64,000 nucleotides of DNA from Laburnicola sp. R22_1 (lineage: Eukaryota; Ascomycota; Dothideomycetes; Pleosporales; Didymosphaeriaceae), in the NCBI GenBank assembly GCA_014281115.1, contig JACONQ010000011.1, positions 2,170,001 through 2,234,000 on the forward strand, read 5' to 3'. The position numbers were made by a program, and so were the translations under genes. Below the pieces are notes generated by a model. That model did not search any database and was not told the origin of the DNA. It was given only the letters and a program-made list of their open reading frames with translations. Each line of letters starts with the position of its first letter. Within the stretch, counting starts at the first letter, position 1. Below, piece by piece: positions 24,801 to 35,934 of this stretch.

Positions 24801-26487
24801 GCAGTGAGACAGGCTCACGACAAAGATCCGATGAAGAGGGGACATGCACCTCATCTTGTCATTGAGGTCGCTCAAGATCGCGAACGGCTAAAGCCAAAAC
24901 CCCAGGACGGATCGCTCAAGGGTGTGATAGCCGAGGCTCGCGCGACGGTTACCTCACTCCAGTATAGAGCTAGTACAGCGGATGGTCGAGCCGCGGCAGA
25001 GTTAGCCATTGCCGAGAAGTATCTTGCACAGGTACAGGCCATATACGCTGCGCAGACCATGCTCCTTGCCGATCTAGAGAAGGAGCAGGAGTTATTTCGA
25101 CTGACCATGAACCAACGTTTGGAGTTTTATCGCCAGCTTCAGCACATTTCCGACACGGTTGTTGACTGGAAAGACACTATGGACGCGGTTTTTGACGGCC
25201 CGGAAGATAGACGACAAACCATGCTCGTGAAGGCCAGTAAGGAGAAACTGATCGGATTGAAGGTTAAGCAAACATTTCTTCTACATTTGCGCTCCGAAGA
25301 TGCAGATCCGAACTACAGGCAGGACTGTGGAATTTGCCTGGAAAAGTACGAGATCGGTAGCCTGAATGTTTGCGGACACAAGGTAAACACGCCACCCCCT
25401 CGAGCTTCTAGCGGCAACTAACGATGCATAGTATTGCAAAGTGTGCATGGAAGCTTGGTGGAAGTCCCATCACAGCTGTCCAATGTGCCGGATTACCCTT
25501 ACTCGTGCAGATATGAAAGAGATCTCGTTCAAGAAGAGCACAGTCAAGGCACACGAGGAAGACGAAGACGCAGCAACGGAAACACAAGCCTCTAGTCCTT
25601 CGTCGGAGAGCATTTCCATCTACTCCGACATGCGCGATTCCACCATGAATGAGATCAAGACTATTAAACTCAATGGCTCGTACGGTTCGAAAGTTGACAT
25701 GATTGCCCGGCATTTGCTATGGATCCGGCATAATGATCCTGGCGCAAAGAGCATCATCTATTCGCAATTTACCGACTTCCTTGAAGTTTTACGCTCCACT
25801 TTGGCCAAATCCAAGGTTGGTGTGACTGGCATACGCGACAAGAACGGCATCGAGAACTTTAGGACTTCACCGGCGGTCGATTGTTTCCTTCTGGACGCGA
25901 AGTCCAACTCGTCTGGGCTGAACCTGGTCAATGCGACGTACGTGTTCCTCTGTGAACCGCTCATCAACCCGGCTCTAGAGTTGCAGGCTATTGCTCGTGT
26001 GCATAGAATCGGGCAGGAGCGCGCTACGACGGTGTTCATGTATTTGATTGAGAATACGGTTGAGCAGGCCATATACGACATCTCTGTAAAGCGTCGGTTG
26101 GAACACATGGGGCGCAACGAGGCCTCTCGGACAGGCTCAAGCAGGGCCATGCTAGAAGAGCGGACGCTGGATGCGGCGAACTCGGAGGAAATTGAAAATG
26201 CGAAATTGAGCAAGTTGGTGCGCACGGGCAACAATGGCGAGGTGGTGGTGGAAGATGATCTCTGGAAGTGCCTTTTTACGAAGCCAAGAGGTTTGGCTCA
26301 TCTCGACGAGCGCGTTATTACGGATCGCCAGCGGCGGATGCAAGAGGGTGTCGAGTATAGGATACAGCAGCTCGAGCAGCAGGTGGCTGATGTTGCGGTG
26401 GCGGTAGAGGATGGGAACGAGGTTGGAGTGGATGCGGCCGATGGTGTGGTGGGTGCAGATGGCACTGTGGCCACGTTGCGAGGTTGA
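21858..26487 (+). CDS. SNF2-family ATPase with RING finger, IRC20/SHPRH type
   Basis: Likely DNA-repair-linked E3 ubiquitin ligase and DNA translocase; nuclear. Exons 21858-22127, 22176-25382 and 25432-26487 (introns 48 and 49 nt) give 1510 residues. ATPase lobe 1: LLPYQRRTVNWMLLREG, motif I ILAEEMGLGKTVEMI (~345), motif II as DEAQ (CLDEAQMVES, ~492) and SGTPLRKDVQDLLGLLVFL. A long insertion with helical and acidic segments follows (EEDEDEDEE, SHPRH-like). The RING is C3HC4: CGICLEKYEIGSLNVCGHK, then YCKVCMEAWWKSHHSCPMC, interrupted by intron 2 between GHK and YCK. Lobe 2: SIIYSQFTDFLEVLRSTLAK, FLLDAKSNSSGLNLVNATY, ARVHRIGQERATTVFMYLIE. RING inserted between the lobes is diagnostic of the Rad5/SHPRH/Irc20 group; the long spacing and DEAQ favour Irc20/SHPRH. 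The exact start is less certain than the rest. Confidence 0.85.
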
Positions 26488-27182
26488 GTGTTGCAGGAGT
26501 CTGGATGGGGGATATGGCTGCGCACACGGCAGGCGACACAACGACTACTCTATATGGTTTGATATGGGCGACAGGCACTATTTGGAATTTTGGCCTCTAT
26601 GTAGCGGGGTGATAGTTTTTGAACGTGGCGATATACCCCTGCTAGATGTTTGTTTGGGATATGAGCATATGTATCCACCAAAGAAGGAGGACATGATGGT
26701 CTTTGGCTAGAAAATGGACATGGCACTATGGCAAGCAAAGAACGGTTCGAATCCATGTGAAGGCTGGTCAGAAGTCAGTTGCTTCCGAATACAGGCGAGA
26801 AGGTGGTCTGTGGGTGCGCCCAGGCGGGTGGAATCGTGCTGGTGCGGTATGGGCATCTTGGGTCGATGGATGCCTAATAAAATGAGACGAGGTCGCCCAG
26901 CCGGACGAAACCGCACTCGGCTTGTGTGGGTCGGCGACCCGGTGCGCATCTGACCGTGGCCTGGCGGAAACACAGAGGCATGCGGCATGGTCAAAGGACG
27001 AGATCCTTCGGGATCGGATTCCATTATAGATGTATGCCGTCCGCTCCTTTTGCTGCTGTGCTTTGTTGCTTGCCGCCTGTCCTGCCCTCCCTCCACCGAG
27101 ACCACCCCCCAGCCAGCACACCCTTCTGCCTGCTCTCGCACGCTGACGCTGCCGCTGCCGCTGCCCTCTCGCGTCGCCCTCA
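26488..27182. other. intergenic region SNF2-RING / MFS gene
   Basis: 3' flank and MFS promoter, with pyrimidine-rich sequence just before the MFS start. No gene seen. Confidence 0.45.
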
Positions 27183-29161
27183 ATGAGCGCGAAGAACGAC
27201 CGGCTCAGGCCCGCCAGCATGGCCGCCCAGAGCAAACCGCCGTCCGTGGTCGACTACGGGAGGACGGAGCCCGTGATCACCACCTCAGCAGCGCCGTCGC
27301 GGCCATCCACCGCTGAAAAGCCCAGCGAGACGGTGCTCGCGGCCGAGGGAGCGGTGGGCGACGAGGAGTACCCCAAGGCGTGGCGTCTCGCCGTCATCAT
27401 CATCGCCCTGTGTCTGTCCGTCTTCTGCATGGCATTGGTGCGTCCACCTGCAGTGCTGCACCTGGCCTGCACCTGGGCATCCGCCTGGTCACGTGCGTCC
27501 ACACGTGCATCCGAAGCTAACGGGCCCCAGGACAACACCATCATCGCTACCGCCATTCCACGCATTACCGACCAGTTCAAGGCCCTCGGCGACGTCGGCT
27601 GGTATGGCAGCGCGTACCTGTTGACCACGTGCGCCACCCAGCTCATCTATGGCAAGTTCTACACTTTCTATAGCATCAAATGGGTCTACCTGTCCGCCCT
27701 CTCCATCTTCGAGCTTGGCTCCCTCATCTGCGCTGTCGCGCCCAACTCGACCGCCCTGATCATCGGACGTGCCATTGCCGGGGTGGGCTGCGCCGGTCTC
27801 TTCAGCGGCGCCATCCTCATCATCAGCGTGAGTGTCCCGCTAAGACGGCGCCCTGCATACATGGGTCTGATAGGTGCGCGCTACCCCCCCACCCACACGT
27901 AGAGAGAACTAAACATAACATACTACCTACGACAGGCGGCATGTACGGCATTGCTAGTGTAGCCGGTCCGCTGTAAGTCATATACCCCTACTGCTCAATG
28001 GCTATCCAGCAGCCACTAATAATGCTTAGCCTTGGGGGCGCCTTCACCGATCACCTGACCTGGCGATGGTGCTTTTACATCAACTTGCCCATTGGAGCCG
28101 TCACCGCTGCCTTCATCATCCCGTTCTTCAAGGTAAAGCGCCAAACCGCAAAAATCAACTCCACCTTTATGCAACAATTGAGAAAGTTTGACCTCGAGGG
28201 TTCCGCTCTTTTCCTTCCAGCTATCGTCTGCTTGCTTCTTGCCCTCCAGTGGGGCGGCAGCAAGTATGAGTGGAAGAGCGGCCGTATCATCGCCCTCGTC
28301 GTCGTCGCTGTTTTACTCCTCGTCGGTTTCCTCGCGATTCAGGTCTGGAAACAGGAGGACGCCACCGTCCCGCCCCGTGTCTTCAAGAACCGCAATGTCT
28401 GGGGATCGGCATGGTTTGGAGCCATGTTGGGTGCCGCTTTCTTCGTCATGGTCTACTACCTCCGTAAGCTCCTTCCTGTCCCCTGCCTTGGTGAACAACC
28501 TAACGAACGACTCTTAGCAATTTGGTTCCAGGCCATCAAGGGCGTCAGCGCCACCAAGTCCGGCATCATGAACCTACCCGCTATCCTCGGTCTCGTCGTC
28601 ATCTCTATGCTTGCCGGAGGCGCGGTAACGGCCATCGGCTACTACACGCCTTTCATGCTGATATCCTCGGTGCTTATGGCTCTTGGCGCCGGCCTCCTCT
28701 CCACCTTCCAAACCGACACTGGCTCGGCCAAATGGATCGGCTACCAATTCATCTTCGGCGCCGGCGTCGGTTTCGGCATGCAACAGATGCTCGTCGCCGT
28801 GCAAACCGCACTCCCCAAAGCCGACATCCCCATCGGCACCGCCATCATGATGTTCTCGCAGACCCTTGGTGGCGCCGTGTTTATTTCCGTAGGCCAGAAC
28901 GTCTGGACCAACCAGCTGATCAAGCACTTGCAGGCCGTTGTGCCGGATTTGAATCCCCAAATCGTCTTCAGCGTCGGCGCGACGGAGCTCAAGAACGTCA
29001 TCGAGGCCAAGTTCTTGGACCGAGTGCTGGAAGCGTACAACACGGCGCTGACGCAGACGTTCTACGTTAGTGTCGCTGCGGCTACCATGTCCATCGTCGG
29101 GGCTTCGTTTGTCGAGTGGAAGAGCATGAAGGGGAAGGATATAGTCATGGGTGCTGCGTAG
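27183..29161 (+). CDS. major facilitator superfamily multidrug/toxic-compound exporter, DHA2 (14-TM) type
   Basis: Plasma-membrane proton-coupled exporter. Exons 27183-27437, 27531-27873, 27936-27972, 28030-28463 and 28518-29161 (introns 93, 62, 57 and 54 nt) give 570 residues. The N-terminal ~65 residues are hydrophilic, then TM1 ([20 protein letters not shown]). Motif D1 [16 protein letters not shown] follows intron 1. Then [20 protein letters not shown], motif C-like [20 protein letters not shown], and [24 protein letters not shown] antiporter motif across introns 2 and 3, with [14 protein letters not shown]. Intron 4 restores [20 protein letters not shown], a family hallmark. The C-terminal half has the extra two TMs of DHA2. 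No biosynthetic cluster lies beside it, so the substrate is unknown; a general drug/efflux role is inference. Confidence 0.9.
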
Positions 29162-30398
29162 ACGACACACGACGACCGTTATATATCTCTTGATGGATTC
29201 GACCTCCGCTCATCCGCGCCGATCCGATCCGATCCGATCCGGGCCGGCCCGACCCCAGCTAGATTTCTTTATGTATGTACACCTTTGTAATCTTTGGATA
29301 CCCCCCTCCCCCTTCCCCTCCCCCCCTGCCCTGCTAGTCCACCAGTCTGGCACGCTGTGTACTCGCTTTTTCTATATACACTCGACTCTCCTTTGCCGCG
29401 GGATATATGCATAATAGCAGCGACGGCGTTGTTTAAGAGGCGGACCAAATTTTTTTTTTTGGTTGGTCATGATATCCATGGATAGAAGAACCACTCACTT
29501 GACAAGCTTTGAAAATAGACGGACGCGACAGCTAGCTTTGGCAGACCCTGACCATAGATACACAATGCTGCCGGTCGGAAGGAGCTACTGAATTGTACTG
29601 TACGTTAGGGCGGTATAGGATGCCCGGTCCTGGGGGCCCCTGAAGAGGTGCATTTTTTTTTGTTGGGGGCTTGGCGTAGGAAAATCTCCTCTCCCCTTGC
29701 AGGATGTTGACTAGCAGAAGTTAATAGGAGCAAGCCAACAACAGTGTCAGATCAGAACATGTTAATGATACGATGTCCAAGTAGAATCATGTGGAAACAT
29801 GGCATATCGTTGCATCGAGTAATGTCCCGCGTCTGCCAACTCTCTATTGTATTGGTATACGTCATGTCCATCCGCTTAACTCACCGTCACGTCAGACGCC
29901 ACAGCAACATGTTCAACATGGCAATAATATACAGAGACCTCTCTGGCCCACAAAAAACGCCTTTTCAAAAGCTATCAGGTGGCCCATCTACTTCGACATG
30001 AGCATCAAGACAAAGTGCAGGAAATGATCGCCTTGGATTGGTATATCTCTACGCCCGCTAAAAAAAATCATGCATCCTAGTGACAGAACAACGACATGCC
30101 TGCTCCGACGAAACCCTTCCCTAATCTATGCCCAAGACCCGATCCTTCCACCGACTGATTGGTATAATGCCGAACAAAGAGAGACGCCGCTGCAATGCCA
30201 CACAGACCATGCACGTGCTATGATGCTATGCCATGAGTATCGAAGTCACGATCCTCGTGAACGATCCCTAGCCCAGAACCTCAGACTCCGAAACTAGCAT
30301 AAAGAGTGTTGATTAAGAAACCTGATATAGGAAAGAGGGGTCATATTACAAACCTCTGCGCCACTTCTTGCTCAGCAAAAATCCGGTATCTCCATCAA
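29162..30398. other. 1.2-kb intergenic region between convergent genes
   Basis: Contains (GATCC)x4 at 29221-29240, a C/T-rich run near 29300-29330 and T-runs near 29450 and 29655. No gene recognised; short frames start at non-ATG codons or are unsupported. Confidence 0.5.
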
Positions 30399-33300
30399 CT
30401 AGATGAGGGAAGCTGCCAGCATTGGGCTCATCCCTCGCGCATTTGCGTCTAGAGGCATATCAAAGGCAGGGCCCGCATTGCCAATGGAGTTTTGCCTCGC
30501 TCGGAAGTAGTTGCCCGCGTACGCCGTCCCCGGCTGAAAAGCACCATGCGAAGACGGCGGCAGAGCGCCCGGAGATGCCGTGCCAATATGGCGGTTGCTT
30601 CGGCGTCTAGTAAGACCTGGCGAGGAAGGCGCCATGGTTGCGGTATGTGACGAATTTCCCGAATTGATGGATTCGTTTGAGTTGCTCCTAGAGTGATGAG
30701 GCGCTGCTGTCGTACCGACTGTAACAGGAATTTCGGCCGAGCTAGTCGGGCGTCTAAACCCTGGCACGAACGGGTTGTTGCGCGCCGGTGCCGGCCCAGG
30801 TTGTCCCAGCGCCCGCATCCTGTTGTTGATGAGTTCACGAGCAAGTGCGTTCGTCTCCTCCGGTGTATACCGCGTGCTGCGGGAAGCAGACTGTGCGCCA
30901 TTCGTGCTACCGGTAGTGGGTGACTGTTGGGGCCGAGCGTGTTCGCTCGCCCGCAGGGTACGTACTGAGGCCTGGTTATTGAGTCTACGACGGGACTGTT
31001 GAGGACGTAATTCGATGCGAGAGGCCTGGGGCCTTACGCCCTGCGGTGAAGGTACAGGCTCTCGAATATTAGCCCGAGAGTTGACAGCCCGCAGGGTAGC
31101 GGTTGAAGACTGCTCTCTGAGCACCTGGCGCGAATTGCGACTCCTAATGCGTGGTTGTACAAAGGCACCCCAAGGGTTGCCCGCCTGCTGAGGGAATATG
31201 CGACCCTGAATATTCAAACCCACGTTGGAGTGAGGAAATTGCGGGTATACAGGCGAAAACCCGGCAGAGTTACGTCGTCCAGCCGCCGATGGCGGACGAG
31301 AGTTTACCCGACTAGGCGGCCGATTGCCCATATCGAGAGACAATCCAGCTTGCGACTGTGGAAGCGTGCTGCCAGATTGTTGTGAAGTGGGTGTCGAAGT
31401 ACCAGATGTGGGAACCACCGAGGAGTTGCTAACCGAAGACACTGAGGCTGTACGTCCCGGATTGGCGGCGGAATCGGCATTAACCACGTCAGAGAGATTT
31501 TGTGAAAACGCTGTCCGCCTAGGGGGGGACGTGGGAGTGCGGGCATTGAAAGTAGGATTTGAAGAATTATTCATGAGAGGCGTCCGCAATCGCGCCGGTG
31601 CCGGGGGCAGAAATGGGGAGAATGCCTGTGCGGGACTCGGTCGGTTTCGATTCGCCGTACGAGGACGAGTAATTGGTGTAATTGAGCGAGGCTCGAGATC
31701 CACGAGTGGACCTCCCTGAATTTCTTGTAGTGCGCGTTGATGATCAGCGAAAAGTCTGCTGATGCGGGGATTATAATTTTGTTGACGAGTCCGGTTTCTA
31801 CCGTCCTGCGAGTGATCCGAATTGTCCTCAGGGTCAATGTCGATTGGTTCACGGTGGGACTGCCCTCGGTTGGTGAAACGGCTGTTAAAGTGCGGAAAGG
31901 GGGCGGCATTACGTAGTTGCGTTCGGGAGCGTCGGTTTCGTAGAGAATTGATAGCCATGGTGATGTCCCCATCTCGATCCAAATCAGAGTCATCATCGTC
32001 AGCCTCACCGTCTTCGTAATGAGCGTTCGTGGTGGAAAGAATAGAGGCCTGTCGCCGGAGTGGGTTGCCTACGCGAGACGGCGGGCGGATCGTGGCGTTA
32101 GGTCGAGGTCGATCTGCAGTAGGTGTTAGAGAACCGCCCATTCGGACTCTGTCATTGGAAATCGCGGTCGCATCCCACCCAACAGTCGACCCAACAGTCG
32201 TTCGCCCTCCATCGCTATCATCATCTTCGCCCATCTCATCATGGCCGTGGTGTTGAAGCTGCCACCCATCTGATTGGAGCAATGCCTGAGTATCCTCGTC
32301 TAGTTCATCGGTGGATACATCGGTGGACGTGGAGGACGGCGGCCCAGAGGGTTCTCTCGAGCCATTTGCGCGGTTTAAGATGCGTGTCTGAGCGCGATTC
32401 CTCTGACCTCTACGGATTGGGCCTTGGTCCTCCTCGTCCTCGTCTTCTTCCTCGATAGCACCGGATATGGTAGAGGAAGTTTCCGATTCCACTACCCGGC
32501 GGGCCCTTCCTTGCAACCTGGCTCTAGGGTTGGACGCCTGAGGTCTCTGACCAGGGGTTGACGAAGCGCCGGCAGAAGCGGATGAGTGGTCCTCCTCGTC
32601 GTCAATGAAATCGTTCATCGATGAGTCTTCGTCGAGGCCTTCCTCGTCTTCCTCTTCCACGGTGTCCATTTCTTCAGTCAATAGATCAGAGACGATACTC
32701 TGCGAATAAGATCGCCTGCTGCCGGCCTCGCTGTGGGTCAGGGGTCTGCGGCGTAGGTAAGCAGCCTCCGGGGGGATTCCGTGCTCGAGAAAGCGCTGCA
32801 TCATGAAGTTGCTGTCATCTGCTGCACTGTAGTAGTCTTGCCAGCCACCTGCGGGTTCGCCATAACCATCAAAGGCTGCATCTTCCATTTCCATGTCCGC
32901 GTCGAGATCTTCGCCCGATAAGTCATGCTCGGACATCTCGTCCATGTCACTAAAGCCAGTGAAGCTATCGGTCCACGTCAGCTCGCCGTTGTCGTCGAAG
33001 AACAGACCGCACTGGACGCATTCGCCATCCTCGAGCTCCCACGAGCACACCGGGCAGCGTTCCACGCCGTCTTCCTGGTCGCGTATCACCTGCAGCGAAG
33101 GGCCGCGTGCGTGGGTAGCCTTGAAGCATCCCTTGAAGAGGCCGCCTGCGCGCGGGTCCGTATTGTCCTTGTCCAGCTGGACAGCGTCGGCTTCCTCCTT
33201 GAGCCATTTGGTGTGCTGTTCGATCGTCTCGCCGGCAGGAAGCAGCTCGGCTCGGCTGATGAAGACGGTGGTCATGTCCCGGATCTGACAGCGGTCAATC

Positions 33301-33940
33301 CACGATGCCAACATGTTGCCATGCCGGTACTCACCACATAGGCGGGGGCGGGTAACTGCGTCACCACCGTGCGACAATCCGGACATGTCTTGCGAGACTT
33401 GTTGTGGACGAACCAGGTGCAGAGACACTACGCTGCATTAGCATCTCCCATGGGGCGTCCACACCGGACCGTGGCACTCACGCTATAGCAGTAGGTATGC
33501 CCACAGGCTATTGTGTAGGGTTGGTAGAGCAGGCGGTCGCAGATCTTGCATGTGAGGTGCGAGCGCAGGCCGTCGAACTCTGATCGCAGCGCTTTCAGCT
33601 GCTGGGCCAGATTAGCCGACGGTTTCTTTGTCCGTTTGTCCTTAGGCAAGGACAAGGACCTCACCTCATCCGCCTTGCTAGGCCGGGGCGGCTCCTCTGC
33701 CTTCAACGCCATCTTCTGCTTGAGGCTGTCCTTGCTGGCGGGCCGGCCGGGGCGGCTTTCGACAGCCTGGGCAGGCGACGACCGGCTGGTCGTGGGGGGT
33801 GTGCCACGGGCCTTGGAGCTGGCCGACGGCATGCTGGCGAGCGTCTGCGAGCTGCTGGCGGCGTGGGTGGAGGCGATGGATGAGGAGGAATTCTTGGGGC
33901 GAGCCGTAGCAAGCGGGGAAGGCGCTCGTGTGTGGTTCAT
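30399..33940 (-). CDS. RING-finger protein, probable E3 ubiquitin ligase with long disordered tail
   Basis: Exons 33940-33482, 33427-33335 and 33284-30399, introns 54 nt (GTGAGT...GCGTAG) and 50 nt (GTGAGT...TGTCAG), give 1145 residues. The N-terminal ~100 residues are Ser/Ala/Pro-rich. The C3HC4 RING (~130-172) reads HLTCKICDRLLYQPYTIACG, HTYCYS, then after intron 1 CLCTWFVHNKSRKTCPDCR. A second Cys cluster, CPVCSWELEDGECVQCGLFF (~262), may bind zinc. A long acidic segment (SDMDEMSEHDLSGEDLDADM and further Glu/Asp runs) and about 600 residues rich in Arg, Ser, Asn and Pro follow. RING followed by VVTQLPAPAYVIRDM resembles fungal RING proteins related to Pex10/RNF8-like CHFR types, but I do not assign an orthologue. 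Function as an E3 is inferred from the RING only. Residues at the two RING exon joins fit the zinc pattern, supporting the splices. Confidence 0.8.
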
Positions 33941-34694
33941 GGCGCGTTCCTACGCACCAGAGGAGAAGAACAACAAGTGCAGCAGGAAACACTGGAGCTA
34001 GCGGGCCACATGTATGCAACTCAGGTATACAGTCAGGTAGTCTCGAGCTCGCAGTGCCACACAAGCGCTGGCGGAAGTGAGGTAAGGTAGGCAAAGTGGA
34101 GCCAGCCCCAACCCTGAGTCGCCAACGAGTGCCGACAATTGTCCGGCATCTCAATTCAGCGCGTAGTATACGCCACTCACTCCTCCTCCTCCAGTTGCTC
34201 CTCCTCTCGCTGCTCCTCTTGCTCTTTCTTTCTTGCCAATCCCATTCCAGCAGTCACAGTACCATTCTTTTCGTCACCAGCTGATGCAATAATGAGCAGT
34301 CTGCATACACCCCAGGGCTGTAGCGGTAGACGATCCGCTATCGCATCCACGACAAGGCCAAGTTCGATATACGCAAGTGCATATTCCGGTATCTGAGTAT
34401 CTATATGACTTGTATGCAGCAGCCACTGCTGAAAATGGCTACGTGAACCCTGCTGAACCGTCCCGGTGCAGCCTTCACTCGAGCCTTCCCATGTGAGCCC
34501 TTCGGCTCTTCAGAAGCAGGCAGCTCTGAGGAGCTCCAGATATACCCGATTGGAACAAACCATCTACCACCACTGAGTCCATGTTAACCCCTTGGCTCTT
34601 CGAAAGCTGCCGCCTCTGAGGAGCTCCATAGACGCCCGATCGAAACGAGCCATAAGCCCCTACCACCATTGAAGCTATTGCCTTGGATATTCTC
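33941..34694. other. intergenic region with imperfect tandem duplication
   Basis: Upstream of the RING gene and downstream of the 2OG gene. It contains a T/C-rich run (34180-34240) and the ~90-bp duplication listed separately. No gene recognised. Confidence 0.5.
34490..34672. repeat. imperfect ~90-bp tandem duplication
   Basis: Unit 1 at 34490-34579 and unit 2 at about 34580-34672 share CATGT, GGCTCTTC, CTCTGAGGAGCTCCA and CTACCACCA blocks in the same order. They lie just downstream of the 2OG-type gene stop at 34695 (minus strand). Confidence 0.75.
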
Positions 34695-35934
34695 TTAAGA
34701 GTCAATGGTAGCATCCGGGAGATCAACCTTCTCGACGAAACCCTTCTCGATGTCGCTCTCCTCCACAAGTACGTCGTTGGTCTGTTCCATGAGCGCAATC
34801 GTCTCCCCCAGGAACCGCTTGTGTGGAAGTGTGGGGAACTGATTGCCAGCCTTGCGAGAAGCCGCAATCGTCTCACGCTCGCGCCGGACGCGCTCCTCCG
34901 CCATCTGCAAACGATACTCGACGTAATCGTAGTATAGCTCTGAGACGTCAGAAACCCCCCGGACGGTACGCAAAGTGGTATCGTCTTTCAAGAATGGAGA
35001 TTTTGGTCGAAAGCTGGTGACGGAAGTAATGCGCTCTCGCGCTCCGAGAGCACGCATCGCTTGGTGGTTGATGTACCGTCCCTGCATAATGACAGCCCAA
35101 CCCTAAAAGCGTATTAGCGACCATGCCAGACATTAGTGAACAACGACATGCCTGTGTTGGCCCTCGGACCTTGATCACGTCTCCGTTGGGCTTGCATATA
35201 GCCGTCTCTCCACCGACCATACCCTTGACATCGCTCAGCATCAGTACGCATACGAAAGGGTAACTGTCAGTGTGCCAGCCAACAATCGGCGCCTCGATTT
35301 CCTCTCGGCACCCACCGATCCCTTCATCTTCAACAAGGAAGCGCTTCCGCTCGGCGACCTTGCTCAACTCTTCCCGAGCCTCTGCCTCGGACTTGGACGA
35401 GAAGTTGATGTGTCCAATCTCGTAAGGTAGCGCCGGCACAAGCTCGACACCAGCGATCTTGGAAATGATGACGAGGGTCTCGGGATGGTTCCACGCCGCA
35501 AAAGTGAAGGGTGCACGGCTGCGTAGCGTTAGTTGATGCCATCTGTGAGCTACGCCTGGAAAAGGAGCAACTTACTTCTTTGCGTAGCCTCGGAGTTGGC
35601 ATGCGGCAATATTGCTGCTGAATTTGTGGTTCTCTTGCACCTCTGGCTTGAAGATTTCTTCGCGCATCATACTGATGGCTTCAGACGTGAAGAGTTGGAA
35701 AGGATCAGACACGGCTACGGGAGACACGCCGATGTCGTTCGAGTATCCGAGGTCCCTCATCAACAGCACTTTGGATGGGAGCTTTCGCGCCAAATGCCGG
35801 TCCGGGTCGAACTTGAAGCGCTGTTCACTTGCGGCTTTGGGCGTGCCAACTGTAGGCGTCGGGGCATTGTGGACAGCGATAGGAGCCATGTCCTTGGCCC
35901 CTTGATCTAGGACGGAGTCGGTCAGGCTCTTCAT
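34695..35934 (-). CDS. 2-oxoglutarate/Fe(II) oxygenase-like protein
   Basis: Exons 35934-35576, 35518-35152 and 35102-34695 give 377 residues. Intron 1 is 57 nt (GTAAGT...CTACGCAG). Intron 2 (35151-35103, 49 nt) needs a GC donor (CAG|GCATGT) with TTTTAG acceptor; no GT donor keeps the frame. The jelly-roll iron motif HxD is in VGWHTDSYPFVCVLMLSD (~203), followed by GGETAICKPNGDVIKVRGP, and the distal part GWAVIMQGRYINHQAMRALG with a His and then ERITSVTSFRPK, where Arg would bind 2-oxoglutarate. This layout matches a fungal family of uncharacterised Fe2OG proteins. The substrate is unknown. ATG 35934 was chosen; the longer frame begins at TTG. Genes on either side do not suggest a pathway. 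Confidence 0.75.

Noticed and set aside
26744..26754. GGTTCGAATCC, a perfect tRNA B-box
   Set aside because: The bases around it cannot form a T-stem, and no A-box, acceptor stem or anticodon arm lies at the right distance.
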